Below, piece by piece: positions 49,016 to 57,316 of a stretch of 64,000 nucleotides of DNA; the stretch's first letter is position 1, and the number at the start of each line of letters is the position of its first letter. Source of the stretch: Microbacterium marinum (lineage in GTDB: Bacteria > Actinomycetota > Actinomycetes > Actinomycetales > Microbacteriaceae); contig NZ_JACHMD010000001.1 in NCBI RefSeq assembly GCF_014204835.1, forward strand, positions 1,116,001 through 1,180,000, read 5' to 3'. A model generated the notes under the pieces. The model had not been told where the DNA came from and searched no databases. It saw only the letters and a list, made by a program, of their open reading frames with translations. The position numbers and the translations under genes were made by a program.

Positions 49016-50463
49016 GCCGACGTGATGCCGTCGTCGTCGGCTCGGGCCCGAACGGTCTGGCCGCCGCCGTCACCCTCGCGCGGGCGGGGCTGGCGGTCAC
49101 CCTCATCGAGAAGGCTGATCATCTCGGCGGCGGGGCGAGCACGGCCGAACTGACCCTCCCCGGCTACCGCCACGACGTCTGCTCGGCCGTGCACCCACTC
49201 GCGTTCGAATCGAGGTTCTTCCAGGAGTTCGGACTCGCGCGGCGCGTGGAATTCGCCGTTCCCGACGCGTCGTTCGCGCAGCCGCTGGATGACGGGCCCG
49301 CCGCGATCGCCTACCGCGATCTGGAGCGCACCGGCGACACCCTGCGGGGTGACGGCGACGCGTACGCGCGGCTCCTGCGCCCGTTGGTCGATCGGCACAG
49401 CGAGGTCGCGGAGTTCACGGGGCATCCTCTGCTGCGGCTGCCGCGGCATCCGTCCGCGGCCGCCTGGTTCGCCGCCCGCGCGGCAGAGCAGGGGAGTGCG
49501 CTGTGGAACACGCGGTTCACGGGCGATGCTGCACCGGCACTGCTGACCGGTGTCGCCGCACACACGATCCTCCCGCTGCCGAGCCTCGCCGCAGCCGGCG
49601 CGGGGCTCGCCCTTTCGACCTACGGTCACGCGCTCGGGTGGCCGATCCCGATCGGCGGGAGCCAGGGCATCGTCGATGCGCTGGTCGACGACTTCCGCGC
49701 CCACGGCGGCGAGATCGAGACCGGGCGAGAGGTCACCTCGCTCGCGGAGCTGCCTCCAGCACGCGCCGTCCTGCTCGACGTCGTCCCGAGTGCGCTGCTG
49801 CGGATCGCCGGCGACCGGCTTCCCTCCGCGTATCGCGGCGCGCTCGAGCGGTTCCGGTACGGCGGGGCCGTCGCGAAGGTCGACTTCGCTCTGAGTGCGC
49901 CCGTCCCGTGGCGCGACCCGGCGGTGGGGGAGGCGGGAACCGTCCACGTCGGTGGCACGCGCGCCGAGATCGCGGCATCCGAGAACCTCATCTCCCGAGG
50001 CGGACTGCCCGAACGGCCCTACGTGCTTGTGGCACAGCCCTCGCTGTTCGATCGGACGCGTGCTCCCGCCGGCGCGCACACGCTCTGGGCGTACACGCAC
50101 GTTCCGGCGGGGAGCGGAGCCGATCGCGCCGACGCCGTCATCTCGCAGATCGAGCGGTTCGCGCCCGGGTTCCGCGACGTGATCGTCGCGACGCGCTCCC
50201 GCACGGCGATCGAGGTCGCCGACGAGAACCCGAACTACCCCGGCGGCGACATCGCCGCGGGCTCACCGGGGCTGTGGCAGCTGCTGAAGCGCCCCGTCGT
50301 CTCCTCCGACCCGTGGCGGACGCCGGCCGGCGGGATCTACCTGTGCTCGGCGTCGACGAGCCCGGGGCCGGGTGTGCACGGACTGGCGGGGTGGTACGCG
50401 GCTCGGAGTGCGCTCCGCCACGAGTTCGGCACCACGATCTCGCCCGACCTCTCGCCCCGCTGA
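49012..50463 (+). CDS. FAD-dependent phytoene-desaturase/amine-oxidase-like oxidoreductase
   Basis: A 483-residue flavoprotein. The N-terminal dinucleotide fold reads DAVVVGSGPNGLAAAVTLAR and continues AGLAVTLIEKADHLGGGAST. The C-terminal FAD motif is GGIYLCSASTSPGPGVHGLAG. It belongs to the CrtI-like NAD(P)/FAD oxidoreductases that include PYROXD2-type enzymes rather than the core carotenoid desaturases, since no crt genes are nearby. GTG start overlapping the SRPBCC stop. Substrate unknown. It ends only 1 bp from the convergent metX. Confidence 0.85.
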   Translation: MSRRDAVVVGSGPNGLAAAVTLARAGLAVTLIEKADHLGGGASTAELTLPGYRHDVCSAVHPLAFESRFFQEFGLARRVEFAVPDASFAQPLDDGPAAIAYRDLERTGDTLRGDGDAYARLLRPLVDRHSEVAEFTGHPLLRLPRHPSAAAWFAARAAEQGSALWNTRFTGDAAPALLTGVAAHTILPLPSLAAAGAGLALSTYGHALGWPIPIGGSQGIVDALVDDFRAHGGEIETGREVTSLAELPPARAVLLDVVPSALLRIAGDRLPSAYRGALERFRYGGAVAKVDFALSAPVPWRDPAVGEAGTVHVGGTRAEIAASENLISRGGLPERPYVLVAQPSLFDRTRAPAGAHTLWAYTHVPAGSGADRADAVISQIERFAPGFRDVIVATRSRTAIEVADENPNYPGGDIAAGSPGLWQLLKRPVVSSDPWRTPAGGIYLCSASTSPGPGVHGLAGWYAARSALRHEFGTTISPDLSPR

Positions 50464-50464
50464 G

Positions 50465-51667
50465 TCAGGACGCGAGCAGCCGGCGCAGGTGAGCGCCCAC
50501 GGCGGCGGTCTCGATGAGGAATCCGTCGTGGCCGAAGTCGCTGGAGAGCACGACGGCCCCGTCATCGATCGTCGTCGGGATGCCGCGGAAGATGCGATGC
50601 TGCCCGTCGACCGGGAACAGGCGGTCACTGTCCACCCCGAGCACCAGCGTGCGCGCACGCACCCGGGCGAGCGCCTCCTCGACGCCGCCGCGCCCGCGCC
50701 CGACATCGTGGGAGTTCATGGCCTCGACCAGGGTGATGTAGCTGTTGGCGTCGAACCGGCGGGTGAACCGGTTGCCGTGGAAGTCGAGATAGCTCTCGAC
50801 CGCATACCGCCCGCCCTCGCCGAACGGGCTCTTGTCGGACTGCCACGAGCGCTGGAATCGCTGGTTAAGCTCGGTCGGGGTGCGGTAGTTCAGCAGGGCC
50901 ATGCGGCGGGCGAGCGCCAACCCGCGGTGGGGACCGTCGCCGTCGGCGGCGTCGTAGTACTCGCCGCCCGCGAAACGCGGGTCGACCTGGATCGCGGCGA
51001 GCTGCACGGAGTTCAGGGCCACCTGGTCGGCCGTCGTCGTGGGTGGGGAGCACAGCACCGCGAGTCGCTCGACGCGCTCGGGATGCCCGACGCCCCACTC
51101 GAGGGCGTGCATGCCGCCCATGGAACCGCCCACCACGGCCGCCCAGACGTCGATGCCGAGCGCATCCGCGAGCATCGCCTGCGCCGCGACCTGGTCGCGG
51201 ATCGTCAGAAACGGGAACCGCGAAGCCCACTCGTAGCCGTCGGGCGCGATGCTCGACGGGCCGGTCGAGCCCTGGCATCCGCCCAGCATGTTCGGGGCCA
51301 CCACGAACCAGCGGTCGGTGTCGATCGCGGCGCCCGGGCCGACGACGTCGCCCCACCAGCCGTCCGTGGCGTGCCCGGGGCCGGCATCGCCGCGCACGTG
51401 GCTGTCGCCGGTCAACGCGTGGAGGACGAGCACGGCGTTGTCGCGCGCGGGGGAGAGCTCGCCCCAGGTCTCGTACGCGAGGCGGATGCCGGGCAGGCTC
51501 GCCCCACTCTCGGTGGTGAACGACCCGAAGGCGGCGAAGCGGCGATCGCCGATCGGGTCGCCGTCACGCCACGCACCGGTGGCGGGGGGACGCCCGAGGA
51601 GAAGTCGCGCGTCGGCCTCGGTCACCGGTGCCGAGGGCACCGTGTCTTCCGAGGTCTGCCAGTCCAT
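50465..51667 (-). CDS. metX: Homoserine O-acetyltransferase
   Basis: First committed step of methionine synthesis by direct sulfhydrylation: acetyl-CoA plus L-homoserine gives O-acetylhomoserine. The 400-residue alpha/beta-hydrolase-fold enzyme has the oxyanion segment HALTGDSHVRGDAGPGH, the nucleophile Ser in VVGGSMGGMHALEWG, Asp in LGVDSDRLFPVDGQ and the catalytic His in SDFGHDGFLIE. It supplies metY (53.5 kb), but the two are separated by three unrelated genes. GAGAAT (minus) 6 nt before the ATG is a weak -10. No SAM riboswitch is evident upstream. Confidence 0.95.
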   Translation of the reverse strand: MDWQTSEDTVPSAPVTEADARLLLGRPPATGAWRDGDPIGDRRFAAFGSFTTESGASLPGIRLAYETWGELSPARDNAVLVLHALTGDSHVRGDAGPGHATDGWWGDVVGPGAAIDTDRWFVVAPNMLGGCQGSTGPSSIAPDGYEWASRFPFLTIRDQVAAQAMLADALGIDVWAAVVGGSMGGMHALEWGVGHPERVERLAVLCSPPTTTADQVALNSVQLAAIQVDPRFAGGEYYDAADGDGPHRGLALARRMALLNYRTPTELNQRFQRSWQSDKSPFGEGGRYAVESYLDFHGNRFTRRFDANSYITLVEAMNSHDVGRGRGGVEEALARVRARTLVLGVDSDRLFPVDGQHRIFRGIPTTIDDGAVVLSSDFGHDGFLIETAAVGAHLRRLLAS

Positions 51668-51832
51668 ACGACCATTCTCCCGGCCGATGGGGAGGGTCAG
51701 CGCAGTGTTACGGGGGGCACGGACACCTTCGAAAGTTTCCGCCGAAAGGCGGGCGCGGGACCTTCGGACCCGTCGTTAGCGTCGGGGAGATCACCATTCT
51801 GTGACCTGATCGCTCCACCGGAAGAGACCCTG

Positions 51833-52639
51833 ATGATACGTTCCTGGCGCCGCACCGCCTCCCTCACGATGGTTACAGCGCTCCTGGCGTCGACCATCGT
51901 GGCATTCCCCTCCATCGCATCGGCGGACGACGAGGTCGACGCGGCCTCGATCGCCGTCGCTGCGCAATCACTGGCGAATCTGGATGAGTCACTGCTCCTT
52001 GCTGCATCCGATGGAGCCGGGACCGGGACGGTGCAGACCAGCCAGGGCACTATCGGTGTCCCGTCGCGGTTGACGGACGGGGTGTCTATACACTCTCCCG
52101 GGCGGTCGCCCTTGACGATCGATCTCCCCGAGGCGGACGCGGCGGGCGATGCCGTCCTCCTCCAGGGTGGGGCGGTGACCTACCCGGGTGAGTCCCTGAC
52201 CAATTCTGTGATCGTCGGTGACGCGGGTGTGCAGATGCTGACGACGATCACTTCCGCCGACGCGCCGGAGCATCTCGAGTACGACGTCGACCTCGGCGTC
52301 GGCGAGTCGTTGCGATCGACCGAGGACGGCGCCGCGGTCGTCGCCGCTGACGACACTGTCCTCGCCGTGGTCGCGGATGCCTGGGCACTCGACGCGGACG
52401 GCGACCCTGTCGCGACGCACTACGAGATCGAGGGCTCCACGCTCATCCAGGTCGTCGATCACCGCGCGGCGGGGGTCGCCTACCCGGTGGTGGCGGATCC
52501 GATCTGGATCGCTCCGTGGGTGTTCAAGTGCCTCCTGGGCCTCGGGCTCAAAGGGCCGCAGATCACGCAGGCCTTCGCCACCGGCACGATCTGGGGTGGC
52601 CTCGGCGCGGCCGTGCTCGCCTGCGCACTGGGCAAGTGA
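51833..52639 (+). CDS. Secreted precursor-like protein with a short hydrophobic two-cysteine C-terminal domain
   Basis: A 268-residue exported protein. The signal peptide (about 1-31) has an Arg-rich n-region, the hydrophobic core MVTALLASTIVAFPSIA and an ASA cleavage site. A beta-rich domain (about 60-215) ends in the YPVVADP motif (217-223) that recurs in many actinobacterial surface proteins. Then comes a 45-residue tail (224-268) of Gly, Ala, Leu and Ile with Cys233 and Cys264 and no other Cys in the mature protein. The size, hydrophobicity and placement of this tail resemble bacteriocin-like C-terminal domains (for example halocin-C8-type), but no motif proves it. GGAAGAG precedes the ATG. 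Coupled to the next gene (GTGA). Confidence 0.65.
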   Translation: MIRSWRRTASLTMVTALLASTIVAFPSIASADDEVDAASIAVAAQSLANLDESLLLAASDGAGTGTVQTSQGTIGVPSRLTDGVSIHSPGRSPLTIDLPEADAAGDAVLLQGGAVTYPGESLTNSVIVGDAGVQMLTTITSADAPEHLEYDVDLGVGESLRSTEDGAAVVAADDTVLAVVADAWALDADGDPVATHYEIEGSTLIQVVDHRAAGVAYPVVADPIWIAPWVFKCLLGLGLKGPQITQAFATGTIWGGLGAAVLACALGK

Positions 52640-52911
52640 TCGCCGTGCAACCTGAGGAGCTGGCACGGAGGATCGCGAAGGTCGATTCTCAGATCGCGGC
52701 GCACCCGCTGTCCAGCGAACGCGTTACGCAGGCGCATGCCGTCATCGAGGCGCACGGGGGCACGGACGACTCCGATGCGATCTCGCGCGAGTTGGCCTCT
52801 CGAGGGCTCCCGAGTCTGGTGGAGCTCGGCCGTATCCAGGCGCGGAGCTCGTTCAGCTGGTGGCGGCTCCACCGCAAGCGGCGAGCACTGCTCCGTCGCG
52901 CGGATCGCTAG
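52636..52911 (+). CDS. Small cytosolic basic protein coupled to the secreted precursor gene
   Basis: A 91-residue, mainly helical protein of unknown family (begins VIAVQPEELARRIAKVDSQI, ends in a very basic WWRLHRKRRALLRRADR). The GTG overlaps the stop of the secreted protein gene (GTGA), so the two are made together. If the secreted tail is antimicrobial, this could be an immunity or chaperone protein, but it has no membrane segment, unlike most bacteriocin immunity proteins. Its TAG stop shares a CTAG palindrome with the convergent gene. Confidence 0.55.
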   Translation: MIAVQPEELARRIAKVDSQIAAHPLSSERVTQAHAVIEAHGGTDDSDAISRELASRGLPSLVELGRIQARSSFSWWRLHRKRRALLRRADR

Positions 52912-53381
52912 GCGACCCGCGCGCGGCGGACCGAGGAGACGATCGAGTCCAGCACAGCGTTCGACTGACGCAGCAGCGGGCGGGACGCGGCATCCTCGAC
53001 CAGACGGTCCATGAGCAGCTGGGTCCTCGACACGATGGGATGCCAGTAACCGCCGGGGTGGTGCCGGTCCAGATCCAGGCGCAGTGACCCGTGGTCCGTC
53101 GTGAGCACGGCGGTGCCGGGCGCCAGGTCGAGGTCCGGGTCGGTCTGCGTGATCATGACCAGGACGGAACTCCACAGGCCCGAGAACGCGCCGGGGAACG
53201 GGAACCGTGTGGTCCTCAGGTCCAGGGTGGCACCCCGGATCTCGGTCCAGTCGACCTGCTGCGTCACGGCGGGTCCATCTCGGTGACTGATGGTGTCCAC
53301 GCCGAGGACGAGGTGACGCCGACCGGGATCGCCGATCGCGAGCCCGTCAGGCACAGCGTGAAGAGGTCCGTAGCGTTTCAT
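52908..53381 (-). CDS. Hypothetical protein with a PH-like beta fold
   Basis: A 157-residue soluble protein, not recognised. It is strongly beta-patterned (LVLGVDTISH, GATLDLRTTRFP, GTAVLTTDHGSLRLDL) and ends in a helix, like small PH-like bacterial domains. The ATG at 53381 is chosen because GAGGGAA lies 4-10 nt upstream; the earlier start at 53414 would begin in the metY terminator. The stop codons of this gene and its convergent neighbour use the same CTAG. Confidence 0.55.
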   Translation of the reverse strand: MKRYGPLHAVPDGLAIGDPGRRHLVLGVDTISHRDGPAVTQQVDWTEIRGATLDLRTTRFPFPGAFSGLWSSVLVMITQTDPDLDLAPGTAVLTTDHGSLRLDLDRHHPGGYWHPIVSRTQLLMDRLVEDAASRPLLRQSNAVLDSIVSSVRRARVA

Positions 53382-53413
53382 CGTCTTCCCTCGAGCGTAT
53401 CGGGCCGGACGCA

Positions 53414-53450
53414 CGACACCCCGCCGCGGGCGGACCCGGGCGGGGTGTCG
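53414..53450. terminator. Terminator after metY
   Basis: CGACACCCCGCC (53414-53425) pairs perfectly with GGCGGGGTGTCG (53439-53450). An inner CGGG/CCCG stem extends it. It lies 20 bp past the metY stop. Confidence 0.78.
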
Positions 53451-53469
53451 GTCTCCTGAGGAGGGGAGG

Positions 53470-54792
53470 TCAGGCGCGGGCGGCCTCCGAGAGGCGGCGC
53501 GCGGCGGCGAGGGCCTGGTCGAGGTCGGCCTTCAGGTCGTCGATGTTCTCGAGGCCGACCGACAGACGGACGAGGCCCGGCGTGACGCCCGAGGTGAGCT
53601 GCTGCTCCGGCGTCAGCTGCGAGTGCGTCGTGGATGCCGGGTGGATCACGAGCGAGCGCACATCGCCGATGTTGGCGAGGTGGCTGAACAGGGTCAGCGA
53701 GTTGACGAACTCGCGGCCGGCCTCGACGCCGCCCTTGAGCTCGAACGACAGCACCGCGCCGACGCCCTTCGGCGCATAGCGGTTCGCCGCCGCGTACCAG
53801 GGCGAGGTGGGCAGGCCCGAGTAGTTCACGGAGGCGACGTCGGGGTGGTTCTCCAGCCACTCGGCGATCTCCTGCGCGTTCTGCACGTGACGCTCGATGC
53901 GCAGCGAGAGGGTCTCGACGCCCTGGATGAGGTTCCACGCGCTCTGCGGGGAGATGGCCGAACCCAGGTCGCGCAGCAGCTGCACGCGCGCCTTGATGAT
54001 GTACGCGAGGGCGTCGCCGACGGCCGCGGTGTAGACCGCGCCGTGGTACGACTCGTCGGGGGTGGTCAGGCCCGGGAAGCGGTCGGAGTGCTCCGACCAC
54101 GGGAAGGTGCCGCCGTCGATGATGGCGCCGCCGATGGTCGTGCCGTGGCCGCCGAGGAACTTCGTCACCGAGTGGACGATGATGTCGGCGCCGTGCTCGA
54201 ACGGGCGGATGAGATACGGGGTCGCGATCGTGTTGTCGACGATGAGCGGCACGCCCGCCTCGTGGGCGATGTCGGCGACCGTGCGGATGTCGAGCACGTT
54301 GATCTGCGGGTTGCCGATCGTCTCGGCGAAGAACAGCTTCGTGTTCGGCCGGACGGCGCGGCGCCACTCTTCGGGGTCATCCTGGTTCTCGACGAACGTC
54401 GTCTCGATGCCGAGCTTGGCGAGCGTGTACTTGAACAGGTTGTAGGTGCCGCCGTAGATCGAGCTGGACGAGACGATGTGGTCGCCGGCTTGCGCGATGT
54501 TGAGGACCGCGAACGTCTCTGCCGCCTGACCGGATGCCACGAGGAGGGCGCCGGTGCCCCCTTCGAGCCCCGCGAGGCGCTGCTCGAGCACGTCCTGGGT
54601 GGGGTTCTGGATGCGGGTGTAGATGTTGCCGAACTCGGCCAGCGCGAACAGATTCGCGGCGTGGTCGGCATTGTCGAACACGTACGACGTCGTCTGGTAG
54701 ATCGGGGTGGCGCGGGCCTTCGTGACCGGGTCCGGAGCGGCACCGGTGTGGATCTGCTTGGTCTCGAAGCGCCAGTTCTCGGGTGCGGACAT
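53470..54792 (-). CDS. metY: O-acetylhomoserine sulfhydrylase (O-acetyl-L-homoserine aminocarboxypropyltransferase)
   Basis: Cys/Met-metabolism PLP enzyme, 440 residues, making homocysteine from O-acetylhomoserine and sulfide. It opens ENWRFETKQIHTGAAPDPVT, has the cofactor segment LLVASGQAAETFAVLNIAQA, and the PLP Lys in DIIVHSVTKFLGGHGTTIGG. The length and the inserted region typical of MetY (rather than MetB, about 390 residues) decide the call. It uses the product of metX. The divergent 151-bp promoter region with the SDR gene holds two CGTTACG elements; no riboswitch was seen. Confidence 0.95.
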   Translation of the reverse strand: MSAPENWRFETKQIHTGAAPDPVTKARATPIYQTTSYVFDNADHAANLFALAEFGNIYTRIQNPTQDVLEQRLAGLEGGTGALLVASGQAAETFAVLNIAQAGDHIVSSSSIYGGTYNLFKYTLAKLGIETTFVENQDDPEEWRRAVRPNTKLFFAETIGNPQINVLDIRTVADIAHEAGVPLIVDNTIATPYLIRPFEHGADIIVHSVTKFLGGHGTTIGGAIIDGGTFPWSEHSDRFPGLTTPDESYHGAVYTAAVGDALAYIIKARVQLLRDLGSAISPQSAWNLIQGVETLSLRIERHVQNAQEIAEWLENHPDVASVNYSGLPTSPWYAAANRYAPKGVGAVLSFELKGGVEAGREFVNSLTLFSHLANIGDVRSLVIHPASTTHSQLTPEQQLTSGVTPGLVRLSVGLENIDDLKADLDQALAAARRLSEAARA

Positions 54793-54848
54793 GACGGGCT
54801 CCCTACGGTCGGGTGGGGTGGGGTGCGACGGATGCCGCGACTGCTCCG

Positions 54849-54902
54849 ACGTTACGAGGCGGCGGCATCCTGGACAACGACGCGGACACGTGACGTAACG
54901 TG
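54849..54902. promoter_or_regulatory. Two oppositely oriented CGTTACG elements between metY and the SDR gene
   Basis: CGTTACG at 54849-54855 and its complement CGTAACG at 54894-54900 face each other 38 bp apart; the second is within CACGTGACGTAACGTG. These AT-containing motifs stand out in the divergent promoter region and could be sites for a regulator of either gene. Confidence 0.35.
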
Positions 54903-54931
54903 CGGGGACGGCCGGGCCCTGCGCGACTCGC

Positions 54932-54937
54932 TAGCGT
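54932..54937 (+). promoter_or_regulatory. -10 box of the SDR gene, leaderless
   Basis: TAGCGT ends 6 nt before the ATG at 54944. Confidence 0.5.
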
Positions 54938-54943
54938 GGTCGC

Positions 54944-55729
54944 ATGGCGAATCGACGTGCAGTGGTGACCGGTGCGAGCTCGGGGATCGGCGAGGCGACG
55001 GTGCGGGCACTCCGCGCGTCGGGATGGGACGTCGTGGGCGTGGCGCGGCGCGCGGCGCGCCTGGAGGCGCTGGATGCCGAGCTGGGATCGCGGTCGTTCG
55101 CCGCCGATCTCACCAACGAGGCGGACGTCACGGCGCTCGCCGCCCACCTCTCCGAGACGGGACCGGTCCACGCCTTCGTGCACGTGGCCGGGGGAGCGCG
55201 GGGCACCGATCGGGTCGAGGAAGGGAACCCTGCCGACTGGCGGTGGATGTTCGAGGTGAATGTCCTGTCGGCCCAGCTGCTCGCCGCGGCGCTGCTGCCG
55301 CTGCTGCGGCGCGCGAGCCACGACGGCGGTCACGCCGATGCGGTGTTCGTGACCTCGACCGCCGCGCAGACCGCGTACGCGGGCGGCGGCGGGTACAACG
55401 CCGCGAAGGCCGGCGAGTCGATGCTCGTGCACGCGCTGCGGCTGGAATTGAACGGCGAACCGATCCGCGTCGTCGAGATCGCGCCGGGCATGGTGTTCAC
55501 CGAGGAGTTCTCCCTCAACCGGCTCGGCGGCGATCAGGCCGCGGCCGAGGCGGTCTACGACGGGGTCGCCGAGCCTCTCGTCGCCGCAGACGTCGCCGAC
55601 GTCATCGCCTACGCGATGAATGCGCCGGGTCACGTGAACCTCGACCTCGTCACGATGCGACCCGTCGCCCAGTCGGCGCAGCACCTGCTCGCGCGGGGCC
55701 CGCTGCAGCCGCGCGACCCCTCGATCTGA
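54944..55729 (+). CDS. Short-chain dehydrogenase/reductase
   Basis: A 261-residue classical SDR. The cofactor motif is VTGASSGIGEATVRALRASG with ARRAAR after beta-2, which favours NADP(H). HVAGGARG replaces the usual NNAG. The catalytic residues are in VFVTSTAAQTAYAGGGGYN (Ser, Tyr) followed by AAKAGESMLVHALRLEL (Lys). It resembles the YdfG/serine-3-dehydrogenase-like group; the substrate is unknown. The stop TGA abuts the TCA of the convergent MFS gene, with no bases between. Confidence 0.88.
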   Translation: MANRRAVVTGASSGIGEATVRALRASGWDVVGVARRAARLEALDAELGSRSFAADLTNEADVTALAAHLSETGPVHAFVHVAGGARGTDRVEEGNPADWRWMFEVNVLSAQLLAAALLPLLRRASHDGGHADAVFVTSTAAQTAYAGGGGYNAAKAGESMLVHALRLELNGEPIRVVEIAPGMVFTEEFSLNRLGGDQAAAEAVYDGVAEPLVAADVADVIAYAMNAPGHVNLDLVTMRPVAQSAQHLLARGPLQPRDPSI

Positions 55730-57211
55730 TCAGGCGGGCGGCGCGTCGGCGAACGCCACCTTCGGGACGACGAGGAGCAGAAGCGCGGCCAGGAAGCCGC
55801 CGGCGGCGCAGATCGCCCAGACGGTGATGTAGCCCCCGAGGGAGCTGGCGGTGTGCCCGGCCACCGTGCCGACCCCGGCGGCGAGGACGACACCGAACAC
55901 CGCCGACGAGAAGGCACCGCCGATCGTCTTGGTGGTGTTCGTCATCCCCGACGCCTCGCCCGTGTGTCCGAGCGGCGCCGCGGCCGCCGCGGCCGCGGGC
56001 ATCGCGCCCACGAGAGCGCCGCAGCCGATGCCGGCGATCGAGAGGTTCAGCAGCACCTGCCACAACTCGAGGTGGAACGGCAGGAACAGCGTGTATCCCA
56101 CACCGACGAGGAGCGCGGCGGCGATCAGCATGAGGCGAGGGCTGATGCGACGGGAGGTGAGCGAGAAGATCACGGCGCCGACGATGAGCGAGACGAGGTA
56201 CAGGCCGATGACGTACGAGCGTTCGGAGGCATCGAGTCCGAGACCGTAGCCGAGAGCGGGATCCGTGCCGGCGTACGTCGAGAGCGGCCCTTGGGCGCCG
56301 AGCAGGCTGATGCCGATCAGGAACGCCGTCGCCTGCACGGGCCACATCTCCGGCCGGATCAGCACCCGGATGTCGATGATGGGATTCTGCTGTCGCAGCT
56401 CGTACCAGACGAAGACGGCGAGCAGCGCGACTCCCAGGGCGAGCAGGCCCGCGACGCCCCACCAGGCGCCTCCGCCCAGATCGAGCTCCCCGATCAGTCG
56501 CATCCACGCCAGGGCGCCGGTGACGAGCAGGAGCCCCCAGGCGAGGATCACCGTCCCGAGGGTGTCGATCGACCTCGCGCCGGAGGGCGTGGACTCGGGA
56601 ACGAACACCCAGATCACGACCGCGACGAGCGTGACGGCGATCGCCGGCACCATGAGGGTCAGAGCGAGGTCGCCCGTCGCCGCGTAAACGCGGCCCGCGG
56701 CGAGCGCGCCGATGATGGCTCCGGCTTCGAGACCGACGACGAGCAGTCCCGCCGCGCGGCGAGTGAGGGAGACGCCGCGGTTCTGCTCACGGCCGCGCTC
56801 GAAGATGAGAGCGATCTCGAGCGGCAGCCACACGACGTAGAAGCCCTGGAGCGACCAGAACAGCAGGAACGACCAGAAGGAGTCCGCGAAGACGAGGCCC
56901 CACGAGGCGAGCGCAGTGAGGATCGCCGCCAGCAGCAGGATCTTCTTGTGCCCGAACATGTCGCCGAGCTTGGCGAGGATGGGGACGACGATCGCCGACA
57001 GGAGCAGCTGGCCGGCCTCGAACCAGTTGACGTCGGCGTCGCGGATGCCGAGTTCGAGCACGATGTCGCTGAAGAGGGGGATGTAGTACCCCTGCAGGAT
57101 GCCGCTGACGATCTCGACCACGATGAACCAGCCGATGAGGCTCGCGGTGATCCCCATGGCTGAGGTCCGCAGCGTGGAGGTGGCGAGGGGAGACGCGGTC
57201 GGGCTGGTCAC
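55730..57211 (-). CDS. MFS transporter, DHA2-like with about 14 helices
   Basis: A 493-residue transporter. GIRDADVNWFEAGQLLLSAI and LGDMFGHKKILLLAAIL (the conserved loop-2/3 motif, G-x3-D-x-G-H-K) mark the MFS. RNRGVSLTRRAAGLLVVGLEAGAI lies at the centre of the first half, and the total length supports 14 rather than 12 helices. Substrate unknown. The start is GTG at 57211 with a minus-strand TAGGCT (+ strand 57219-57224) 7 nt before it, so the transcript is probably leaderless. Confidence 0.82.
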   Translation of the reverse strand: MTSPTASPLATSTLRTSAMGITASLIGWFIVVEIVSGILQGYYIPLFSDIVLELGIRDADVNWFEAGQLLLSAIVVPILAKLGDMFGHKKILLLAAILTALASWGLVFADSFWSFLLFWSLQGFYVVWLPLEIALIFERGREQNRGVSLTRRAAGLLVVGLEAGAIIGALAAGRVYAATGDLALTLMVPAIAVTLVAVVIWVFVPESTPSGARSIDTLGTVILAWGLLLVTGALAWMRLIGELDLGGGAWWGVAGLLALGVALLAVFVWYELRQQNPIIDIRVLIRPEMWPVQATAFLIGISLLGAQGPLSTYAGTDPALGYGLGLDASERSYVIGLYLVSLIVGAVIFSLTSRRISPRLMLIAAALLVGVGYTLFLPFHLELWQVLLNLSIAGIGCGALVGAMPAAAAAAAPLGHTGEASGMTNTTKTIGGAFSSAVFGVVLAAGVGTVAGHTASSLGGYITVWAICAAGGFLAALLLLVVPKVAFADAPPA

Positions 57212-57218
57212 GTTCGGG

Positions 57219-57224
57219 AGCCTA
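57219..57224 (-). promoter_or_regulatory. -10 box of the MFS gene
   Basis: TAGGCT on the minus strand ends 7 nt before the GTG at 57211. Confidence 0.45.
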
Positions 57225-57259
57225 GCGGCGCGGCGCCGCTCCGACGCTTTGGCCGGGTC

Positions 57260-57303
57260 GGGCGTTTCGTCTCGCCCCGCGAGCGGAGCGAGACGAAACG
57301 CCC
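57260..57303. repeat. 15-bp inverted repeat (copy 1 of a repeated GGGCGTTTCGTCTCG element)
   Basis: GGGCGTTTCGTCTCG (57260-57274) and its perfect complement (57289-57303) flank a 14-nt loop, just past the 3' end of the HNH pseudogene. It can act as a terminator. The same 15-mer occurs once more at 58765-58779 on the other side of that gene. Confidence 0.7.
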
Positions 57304-57316
57304 GAGCGGAGCGGGG

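Noticed and set aside
54793..54943. SAM riboswitch upstream of metY (and of metX at 51668-51832)
   Set aside because: No SAM-I, SAM-II or SAM-IV-like core pairing or conserved loop could be recognised on the coding strand.
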